A stretch of 17,001 nucleotides of DNA, taken from Lysobacterales bacterium CG_4_10_14_3_um_filter_64_11. GTDB taxonomy: Bacteria > Pseudomonadota > Gammaproteobacteria > Xanthomonadales > Xanthomonadaceae. A program made the translations under genes and the position numbers. The notes beneath the pieces are model-generated. The model saw only the letters and a program-made list of their open reading frames with translations. It was not told where the DNA came from and did not search any database. Of the stretch, positions 9,058-17,001 are shown piece by piece (the first letter of the stretch is position 1; the number at the start of each line of letters is the position of its first letter). The stretch spans positions 1 to 17,001 of the forward strand of contig PFJA01000239.1 in NCBI GenBank assembly GCA_002782905.1, in the 5' to 3' direction.

Positions 9058-10779
9058 CTATTGGCAATGCTGGATGATCAACTGCACCGCTTCGCGGCCA
9101 CGAAAGCGGTTGATCGCCAGTTGAAACACCGCGTGGATTTTTGCTGGCGGCGGCTGCCCGGCCCAGCCGCTGAAGTGGATGGCGTCAAGCACCGAGCCGC
9201 CGGCTTCGGGCAGTAGTTGCAGGCGCAGGTGGCGCTCGCCGAGCAGCTTCCAGTCGAGCACCGCAAACACGCCATCAAACAGCGGCTCGGGAAAGCCCTG
9301 CCCCCACGGCCCGGCCATCGCCAAGGCATGGGCGTTGGCGAGAGTGAACTCGTCGGGCTGCAACGCACCGTCGGTTTCGATTCGCCGCGCCAGCATCGCC
9401 GGGTCGATGCGCTGCGCGGCACACGCGGTGAACGCGGCGGTGAATGCCGGCAGCGCATCCTGCGCGAGGCTCAATCCGGCGGCCATGGCATGGCCACCGA
9501 AGCGTTCGATCATGCCCGGGTTGCGGGCATCCACCAGCGCCAGTGCATCGCGAATATGAAAGCCCGGGATCGAACGCGCCGAGCCGCGCAGGGGCTGCTC
9601 GCCCCGTTCGGCAGCGCCACTGGCAGGAGCGAATGCCAGCACCGGCCGGTGATAGCGATCCTTGAGCCGTGAGGCAACCAGGCCGACCACACCGGGGTGC
9701 CAGCCCGCATCGAACAGGCACAGCGCCGCTGGCAGGGCATCGCCATCGAACACAATCTTTGCGGCAAGCATTTCCGCTTCCTCGACCATCTGCTGTTGCA
9801 GCACGCGCCGCTCGCCATTGATCGCGTCGAGCTGTGCGGCAAGTGCGCGTGCCTGCACCGGGTCATCGCTGAGCAGGCAGGCAATGCCGATCGCCATGTC
9901 TTCCAGGCGGCCCGCGGCATTGAGGCGCGGCGCCAGCGCAAAACCGATATCGGCGCAGCTCAGATGGGCGTGTTCGCGTCCGCAAACGGCAATCAGCGCC
10001 TGCACCCCAACATGGCCCAGGCCGCGCCGTATCCGCGCCAGGCCAGCGGCCACCAACACGCGGTTGTTGTAATCGAGCGCAACCATGTCGGCCACCGTTC
10101 CGATTGCCACCAGGTCGAGCAGGCTGGACAGGTCGGCTTCGCCACCCGCCGCACCGCGTTCGCGCAAGCGACGGCGCACTTCCAGCAGCAGATAGAACAT
10201 CACGCCAACGCCGGCCAGCGATTTGCTGGGAAACCGGTCGCCGTCAAGATTCGGATTGACGATGACATCGGCCACTGGCAACTGTGCGCCCGGCAGGTGG
10301 TGATCGGTAACGATGACCTGCCAGCCCATCGCCTTGGCGGCCGCCACGCCGGCATGACAGGCGATGCCGCTGTCGACGGTCATCACCACGTTCGGTGACA
10401 GCGCGGCAATGTCGCTGACCAACGCTGGCGACAGGCCGTAACCGTGAGTGCTGCGATTGGGCACGCGATAGCGCACCTGGCGTGCGCCGAGCAGGCGCAG
10501 GCCGCGCACCGCAACCGCCGTGCCAGTGGCACCATCGCAATCGAAATCCCCAGTGATGACGATGACCGCGTCGCGATCGATCGCCGCGATCAACAGCTCC
10601 GCCGCGTCGCCGATGGCACCCAGCAATGCCGGCGGCTGCAACTGCGCCAACCGCAACTGTGCCTGATCGTGGCCGATGATCCCGCGCCCGGCCAGCACCC
10701 GCCGCAACAGCGGCGGCACCTGCTCTGGCCAGTCGCCGACGTCGACGCTGCTGCGGCGAACAATTTCGATCGGCTTCAC
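9058..10779 (-). CDS. recJ: single-stranded-DNA-specific exonuclease RecJ
   Basis: RecJ degrades single-stranded DNA 5' to 3' in the RecF recombination pathway, mismatch repair and base excision repair. From the GTG at 10779 the protein is 573 aa, close to the 577 aa of E. coli RecJ. DHH-family metal-binding motifs are visible: DFDCDG at residues 78-83, VDSG at about 135-138, and DHHLPG starting at 159, followed by VNPN. The middle holds the GIAPRLNAAGR-like stretch (FALAPRLNAAGRLEDM) and the C-terminal half the DHHA1 region with SGRS-type GSARSIPGFHIRDAL. The frame is open further upstream to 11118, but that part is antisense-like, lies over the RpfE-like gene and shows no RecJ similarity. 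The GTG overlaps the RpfE stop (GTGA 10776-10779), so translation is probably coupled. Confidence 0.96.
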   Translation of the reverse strand: MKPIEIVRRSSVDVGDWPEQVPPLLRRVLAGRGIIGHDQAQLRLAQLQPPALLGAIGDAAELLIAAIDRDAVIVITGDFDCDGATGTAVAVRGLRLLGARQVRYRVPNRSTHGYGLSPALVSDIAALSPNVVMTVDSGIACHAGVAAAKAMGWQVIVTDHHLPGAQLPVADVIVNPNLDGDRFPSKSLAGVGVMFYLLLEVRRRLRERGAAGGEADLSSLLDLVAIGTVADMVALDYNNRVLVAAGLARIRRGLGHVGVQALIAVCGREHAHLSCADIGFALAPRLNAAGRLEDMAIGIACLLSDDPVQARALAAQLDAINGERRVLQQQMVEEAEMLAAKIVFDGDALPAALCLFDAGWHPGVVGLVASRLKDRYHRPVLAFAPASGAAERGEQPLRGSARSIPGFHIRDALALVDARNPGMIERFGGHAMAAGLSLAQDALPAFTAAFTACAAQRIDPAMLARRIETDGALQPDEFTLANAHALAMAGPWGQGFPEPLFDGVFAVLDWKLLGERHLRLQLLPEAGGSVLDAIHFSGWAGQPPPAKIHAVFQLAINRFRGREAVQLIIQHCQ

Positions 10780-11708
10780 AGCATCGCGCTTTTGCTGCGG
10801 CGCCAGAATCGCCAGCGTTGCGCCGCCGTCAACAGCAGGCGATGGCCGTCGGCAAAGTCGAGTTCTACGCGGGTCACCTGCCCGGCGCGCAGTGCGCCGC
10901 GCAGCGGCAGTAGCCAATCGTTGGCCAATTGCGCCGGATCGCGCGCGGCGCGCAGGTCGATCAGCACGGCTTGCGCGTTTGCCCCATAGCGCTCCGGCAG
11001 CGCGGCAGTATCCGCGCCGGCGCGGCCAGCAAAAGCGCACAGGGAAAAATCGTCGCTCAGCACGGCCTGCACATCGCAGACCACCTGCTCGGGCAATCGC
11101 CCGCCACCATGGAACCACAGGCTGTTGATCGGCGGCCGGCCACTGCGCGCACGCGCGCCATTGAGCGGATGATTGTGCAGCACGATCTGCGCCTCGTTGA
11201 GCAACGCCCGCCAGCGCCGGCCATCGTTTCCGGCGGGCAACAGATCGTGGATTTCCGCGCCCAGCGCGCTGTCCGGGTCGGTGAATGCCGGCACCTGTGC
11301 GTCGCGCGGCAGACTCACATACCAGCGCTCCGGCGATGGCGCCGACAGCGGCCAGCCCAGATCGCCAAACAGCGGTTTGAGCGGGCGCAACAAAGACTCG
11401 GTCTCGTCCGGCGTCAACCCCATGTCACCGCACGCCAGCAGGCGCACCGCACTCAGGTCGGCACGCACGTGCGCCGGGTCGGCGCGCAACCAGTGGCCGT
11501 CGCCGGCATCACCCATGTCCGCCTGGCGGGTCACCGCTGCCAACGGCCAGCCGCGCGGCAGGGTCTGCATCTGCCGTTGCAACTGCGCCTGATAACCGGC
11601 CGCCGCTACCGGCAGTGAATCGGCGCGACACAACCACTCGGCAACACCGGCGATGGCGGTCAAACCAGCCAGTCGGGCGCGCGCAGGCAGCAGCAGGCGA
11701 TGCTTCAC
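10776..11708 (-). CDS. rpfE: RpfE-like protein (phosphoglycerate-mutase-related, COG4255 type)
   Basis: A 310-aa protein that I recognise as the conserved product found next to recJ in Xanthomonadales, named RpfE in Xanthomonas, where the rpf genes concern regulation of pathogenicity factors. RpfE itself has no clear biochemical role; annotation pipelines often call it a cofactor-independent phosphoglycerate-mutase-like protein, and that activity is not supported here. The signature is residues 191-203, RPPINSLWFHGGG, with NEAQIVLHNHPLN just before it. The start is the GTG at 11708 because GGGAGG (complement of 11718-11723) stands 9 bases upstream; the open frame back to 11810 codes low-complexity Arg/Ala sequence through an inverted repeat. 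It overlaps recJ by GTGA and follows greA after 150 bases. The DSF synthase and sensor genes of the rpf cluster are not in this window. Confidence 0.72.
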   Translation of the reverse strand: MKHRLLLPARARLAGLTAIAGVAEWLCRADSLPVAAAGYQAQLQRQMQTLPRGWPLAAVTRQADMGDAGDGHWLRADPAHVRADLSAVRLLACGDMGLTPDETESLLRPLKPLFGDLGWPLSAPSPERWYVSLPRDAQVPAFTDPDSALGAEIHDLLPAGNDGRRWRALLNEAQIVLHNHPLNGARARSGRPPINSLWFHGGGRLPEQVVCDVQAVLSDDFSLCAFAGRAGADTAALPERYGANAQAVLIDLRAARDPAQLANDWLLPLRGALRAGQVTRVELDFADGHRLLLTAAQRWRFWRRSKSAML

Positions 11709-11709
11709 C

Positions 11710-11880
11710 TCAGGGAGCCTCCCGAACCTGAGTCTGATCGACTGCGCCGGCGCGCGAGCGGCGCATCTTTGACCGATTTTTCGTTGCGAGGCGTCCACCC
11801 TGCGCCGCAAAATCGGCCAAACCTGCGCTCGCTCTCGCGCTCGGCTCGCTACGATCGCTCAAGTCCCCGAGGCTCCCTGA
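11710..11880. repeat. 12-base inverted repeat spanning the greA-rpfE junction
   Basis: TCAGGGAGCCTC at 11710-11721 and GAGGCTCCCTGA at 11869-11880 are perfect inverted copies, 147 bases apart. The first lies directly before the rpfE GTG and includes part of its ribosome binding site (GGGAGG on the minus strand); the second lies inside the last codons of greA. In a greA-rpfE mRNA the two could pair and mask the rpfE initiation region. The rpfE copy can also fold alone (GGGAG-g-CTCCC). The pairing follows from the sequence; a regulatory effect is inference. Confidence 0.5.
11769..11820 (-). repeat. imperfect hairpin between greA and rpfE
   Basis: TTGACCGATTTT (11769-11780) faces AAAATCGGCCAA (11809-11820) across a 28-base loop. 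On the plus strand one pair is A-C, but in minus-strand RNA it becomes G-U, so all 12 positions pair only in the direction greA to rpfE is transcribed. The inner loop holds GCGGCG and CGCC.CGC on the minus strand, which could extend the stem. There is no T-run, so it is not a standard intrinsic terminator. It could be an mRNA-stability element or part of a dispersed repeat. Confidence 0.45.
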
Positions 11881-12347
11881 TATTTCACCGCGATGATGTC
11901 GTACTCGCGGCGGCCACCCGGTGCTTCAATGGTGACGCTGTCGCCCTCGCACTTGCCGATCAGCGCACGCGCCAACGGCGAGGAAATCGACACCCGACCG
12001 ACCTTGATGTCGGATTCCAGATCACCGACGATCTGGTAACACACGGTTTCATCCGACTCCACGTCGCACAGTTCCACCGCCGCCCCAAACACCACCCGCG
12101 AGCCGGCGTTGAGGGTGCTGATGTCGATCACTTGGGCATGCGACAGTACCGACTCCAGTTGCTTGATGCGCGCTTCGATGAAGCTCTGCTGCTCGCGCGC
12201 GGCGTGGTACTCGGCGTTTTCCTTCAAGTCGCCGTGGGCGCGCGCTTCGGCGATGGCCTCGATCACCCGTGGCCGATCGCTGGACTTCAACCGATCCAGT
12301 TCTTCACGCAGGCGCACCGCGCCGGTGTGGGTCAATGGTGCTTTCAT
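11859..12347 (-). CDS. greA: transcription elongation factor GreA
   Basis: GreA enters the secondary channel of RNA polymerase and stimulates cleavage of the 3' end of backtracked RNA, rescuing stalled complexes. The protein is 162 aa (E. coli GreA is 158). The N-terminal coiled coil carries ARAHGDLKENAEYHAAREQQ, with Asp40 and Glu43 equivalent to the catalytic tip residues D41 and E44 of E. coli. The C-terminal FKBP-like domain ends ISSPLARALIGKCEGDSV followed by REYDIIAVKY, as expected. AAGGAAC upstream of the ATG provides the ribosome binding site. A terminator-like hairpin lies about 27 bases upstream. In many proteobacteria greA follows carB, as here, although a 283-base gap with hairpins separates them. 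Confidence 0.96.
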   Translation of the reverse strand: MKAPLTHTGAVRLREELDRLKSSDRPRVIEAIAEARAHGDLKENAEYHAAREQQSFIEARIKQLESVLSHAQVIDISTLNAGSRVVFGAAVELCDVESDETVCYQIVGDLESDIKVGRVSISSPLARALIGKCEGDSVTIEAPGGRREYDIIAVKYQGASGT

Positions 12348-12373
12348 TACTGTCGTTCCTTGTCATTGAACAA

Positions 12374-12398
12374 GGGCCTGCCAAACCATGGCAGGCCC
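12374..12398 (-). terminator. terminator-like hairpin between carB and greA
   Basis: GGGCCTGCC (12374-12382) and GGCAGGCCC (12390-12398) form a perfect 9-base stem with a 7-base loop. Read on the minus strand it is followed by TTGTTCAATG, a weak U-tract, so it may end the carB transcript. Because it lies only 27 bases before the greA ATG, it could instead act as a leader attenuator of greA. Confidence 0.6.
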
Positions 12399-12443
12399 GA
12401 TTGCGACCCGCACGCGGTGCAGCAACGCGCGGATGGCATGGGC

Positions 12444-12487
12444 GATCAGCGACCTGATCAAGGATTGCACGGCCTGTCGCGTGCAAT
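12444..12487. other. two small hairpins in the carB-greA gap
   Basis: The gap between carB and greA (12348-12630, 283 bases) holds no convincing gene. Besides the terminator it has two perfect stems: GATCAG-cgac-CTGATC (12444-12459) and ATTGCACG-8 bases-CGTGCAAT (12464-12487). The remainder (12488-12630) shows nothing I can interpret. A greA promoter should lie in this gap, but I find no clear -35/-10 pair. Confidence 0.4.
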
Positions 12488-12630
12488 GGCAGTGCGTGCC
12501 GGCCGGTCGGTGAAAGATTGCACCAGTTCACGCCGTTTTTCCAGCACGGCGAGCGCGTGCGCAGCAACGCCGGTTGCGGCCATGCGGCTGGCCGTGTCGT
12601 GACCGCATGCGGTGGCGGGCGGATGGTTGG

Positions 12631-15870
<3,240 letters not shown>

Positions 15871-15873
15871 GGT

Positions 15874-16305
15874 TTACTCCGGGACTCGGGAGGTGTCGCC
15901 CGCGATGCGGGTCTCGGGACTGGGGACTCGGGACTCGGAAAGCAACTTGCGCCGAAGCGCCTGATACAACCGTTGAAGCATGCGGCCTGCGCGATCGCAC
16001 ATCGCCAATGCTGCATCGATCGGCGCCGACGCACCCAAGCCAAGGTCGCGCGAGAGCAACAGTTGCGTCTGCAACTCGGCCGTTGAACCCAGCGCGATAG
16101 AATCGAAGCGCGCGTAATCCTTGGTGGACATGCGGGCATTGCCTTCGGCGATATTTGACGGTATCGAGACGGCTGAACGCTGAATCTGTGACGTCAAACC
16201 GTAACGCTCATCACGCGGAAATCCCGCCGTAATTTCGTAGACAGTTTTTGCCAGCCCCATTGCCAATTGCCAAACTTCCAACTCGCGGAAGTGCGACGCG
16301 CTCAC
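15874..16305 (-). CDS. four-helix-bundle protein (S23 / 23S rRNA intervening-sequence type)
   Basis: A 143-aa protein of the family first found encoded in 23S rRNA intervening sequences (PF05635/TIGR02436); its function is unknown. The hallmark runs from residue 29 to 55: FPRDERYGL, then QRSAVSIPSNIAEG. It starts after LEVWQLAMGLAKTVYEI and is followed by two further amphipathic helices to about residue 120. The tail (123-143) is read from the left repeat arm (SESRVPSPE) and beyond, so it is probably not part of the fold. The GTG at 16305 overlaps the carA stop (GTGA 16302-16305), with GGAGAG six bases upstream, and its TAA is 3 bases before the carB ATG. It therefore sits inside the carAB operon, where most bacteria have no gene. 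The family also includes Avd proteins of diversity-generating retroelements, but no reverse transcriptase is nearby. Confidence 0.85.
   Translation of the reverse strand: MSASHFRELEVWQLAMGLAKTVYEITAGFPRDERYGLTSQIQRSAVSIPSNIAEGNARMSTKDYARFDSIALGSTAELQTQLLLSRDLGLGASAPIDAALAMCDRAGRMLQRLYQALRRKLLSESRVPSPETRIAGDTSRVPE
15909..15938 (+). repeat. left arm of heptamer-based inverted repeat
   Basis: Thirty bases made of four consecutive heptamers (GGGTCTC, GGGACTG, GGGACTC, GGGACTC) plus GG. It matches the reverse complement of 16345-16374 at 29 of 30 positions; the single difference is T at 15912. A further partial unit, GGGACTCGGG, lies at 15881-15890, next to the carB ribosome binding site. Between them CCCGC-gat-GCGGG (15899-15911) is a small hairpin. 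The arm encodes residues 123-133 of the four-helix protein on the minus strand. Confidence 0.9.
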
Positions 16306-17001
16306 CGAGTTCTCTCCGAGTTCCCGTGCCCCGCTGTTGCCCGTCCGAGTCCCGAGTCCCCAGTCCCGAGTCCCGATGACTGGATGGCTTCCAGAAACCG
16401 ATCAAAAAGCCCCGCCGCATCGTGCGGCCCCGGACTCGCTTCGGGATGACCCTGAAAACTGAACGCGGGTGCATCAGTCAGTTCAATACCCTGCAACGAG
16501 CCATCGAACAGCGAGCGATGGGTGGCGCGGGCGTTGTCGGGCAAGCTCGCCTCGTCGACCGCAAAACCGTGGTTCTGGCTGGTGATCATCACCCGCCCGG
16601 TAGCGAGGTCGATCACCGGGTGGTTGCCGCCGTGGTGGCCGAACTTCATCTTCAACGTGCGTGCGCCGGCAGCCAGCGCCAGCAACTGATGGCCAAGGCA
16701 GATACCAAACAATGGGATGCGTTCGACAAGCAGCTGGCGGATGGCGCTGATCGCGTAATCGCACGGCTCCGGGTCACCAGGGCCATTGGACAGGAACACG
16801 CCATCGGGGCGCAGCGCCAACACCGCTTCGGCGCTGGTCTGCGCCGGCACCACGCTGACCCGGCAGCCGTGATCGGCCAGCATGCGCAGAATGTTGCGCT
16901 TGATGCCGAAGTCGTAAGCCACCACATGCCATGTGCTGGCAGGCTGGGTAAAGGCATTGGCGTCCAGATCGAACGAGCCTTGGCGCCAGCTGTAGGTTTC
17001 G
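16302..17001 (-). CDS. carA: carbamoyl phosphate synthase small subunit CarA (5' end outside window)
   Basis: CarA is the glutamine-hydrolysing subunit that sends ammonia to CarB. Only the C-terminal part is in the window: the frame is open to the edge (first full codon at 17000) and the true start lies beyond it. The class I amidotransferase domain is intact: YDFGIKRNILRML, FLSNGPGDPEPCDYAI, the nucleophile Cys in FGICLGHQLLALAAG, FGHHGGNHPV, QNHGFAVDE, and the His/Glu pair in FQGHPEASPGPHD. After LFDRFLEAIQ the sequence departs from the family: 25 residues rich in Gly, Ser and Thr (SSGLGTGDSGLG, then RATAGHGNSERTR) replace the short native end. They are read from the right repeat arm and the bases after it. 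E. coli CarA has about six residues at this point. The stop overlaps the next gene by GTGA. Confidence 0.96.
   Translation of the reverse strand, partial: ETYSWRQGSFDLDANAFTQPASTWHVVAYDFGIKRNILRMLADHGCRVSVVPAQTSAEAVLALRPDGVFLSNGPGDPEPCDYAISAIRQLLVERIPLFGICLGHQLLALAAGARTLKMKFGHHGGNHPVIDLATGRVMITSQNHGFAVDEASLPDNARATHRSLFDGSLQGIELTDAPAFSFQGHPEASPGPHDAAGLFDRFLEAIQSSGLGTGDSGLGRATAGHGNSERTR
16345..16374 (-). repeat. right arm of heptamer-based inverted repeat
   Basis: On the minus strand it reads four heptamers, GGGACTC, GGGACTG, GGGACTC, GGGACTC, plus GG, the inverse of the arm at 15909-15938. It lies inside the 3' end of the carA reading frame and encodes Gly/Ser/Leu-rich residues (SGLGTGDSGLG) in the CarA tail. 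A degenerate piece (CCGAGTTCCC, 16316-16325) lies closer to the four-helix gene start. Confidence 0.9.

Larger units (their letters stand above)
15881..16374 (-). mobile_element. putative IVS-like cassette: four-helix gene framed by GGGACTC inverted repeats
   Basis: The four-helix gene and both repeat arms form one unit of about 470-495 bases between carA and carB. Three things suggest insertion: carA and carB are normally adjacent, the CarA C terminus is replaced by repeat-encoded residues, and the arms are near-identical inverted repeats. CGATG occurs directly at both outer edges (15903-15907 and 16374-16378), which could be a target duplication but is short enough for chance. No transposase is present, so movement would need help in trans or an RNA-based route. 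The alternative is a long-standing gene whose flanks were colonised by a simple heptamer repeat. Confidence 0.45.

Noticed and set aside
8842..9216. Plus-strand open frame running from the repeat region into the end of recJ
   Set aside because: No ribosome binding site, low-complexity composition, and half of it is antisense to recJ.
10780..11118. Open frame extending recJ upstream by 113 residues
   Set aside because: It lies across the well-conserved RpfE-like gene in another frame, is Arg/Ala-rich without RecJ similarity, and the GTG at 10779 gives a normal-length RecJ.
15881..16374. CRISPR array or diversity-generating retroelement
   Set aside because: The heptamers are directly tandem with no spacers, and there is no reverse transcriptase, template repeat or Cas gene; only the four-helix protein recalls Avd.

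Overview
The window is GC-rich, gene-dense DNA that looks like a gammaproteobacterial chromosome of the Xanthomonadales (Lysobacterales). The grounds are the recJ / RpfE-like / greA neighbourhood, the protein-level similarity of the first operon to genes I know from Xanthomonads, and dispersed intergenic repeats of types common there. The species cannot be named from the sequence. I saw no rRNA, tRNA, CRISPR array or classical insertion sequence.

Plus strand, 102-7932: a six-gene operon, mostly joined by 4-base ATGA overlaps. It encodes a secreted DUF4159 protein, a MoxR AAA+ ATPase, a DUF58 protein with a von Willebrand A (MIDAS) motif, a BatA-type membrane protein, a large DUF4175-like membrane protein with a His/Asp-rich segment, and a 595-residue membrane protein of unknown function. 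MoxR with VWA-type partners usually acts as a chaperone or maturation machine. The substrate of this six-gene version is not known to me.

7933-9057: an accessory island of repeats around a type II toxin-antitoxin locus. The ribbon-helix-helix antitoxin is intact. The MazF/PemK toxin carries a clear one-base deletion, and its C-terminal half continues in the next frame to a normal stop.

Minus strand, 12347 down to 9058: greA, an RpfE-like protein and recJ. rpfE and recJ overlap by GTGA. The greA-rpfE junction holds a 12-base inverted repeat that reaches the rpfE ribosome binding site and a second hairpin that pairs better as minus-strand RNA.

Minus strand, from beyond 17001 down to 12631: carA (5' end outside the window), a small four-helix-bundle (S23 / 23S rRNA intervening-sequence-type) gene, and carB. 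carA and carB form the two subunits of carbamoyl phosphate synthetase. The small gene sits between them, flanked by a 30-base inverted repeat (29/30 identical) built of GGGACTC heptamers. One arm encodes part of a novel CarA tail. The other encodes the tail of the four-helix protein, and a further heptamer abuts the carB ribosome binding site. This looks like a compact IVS-like or mobile cassette lodged inside an essential operon, and it is the most interesting object in the window.
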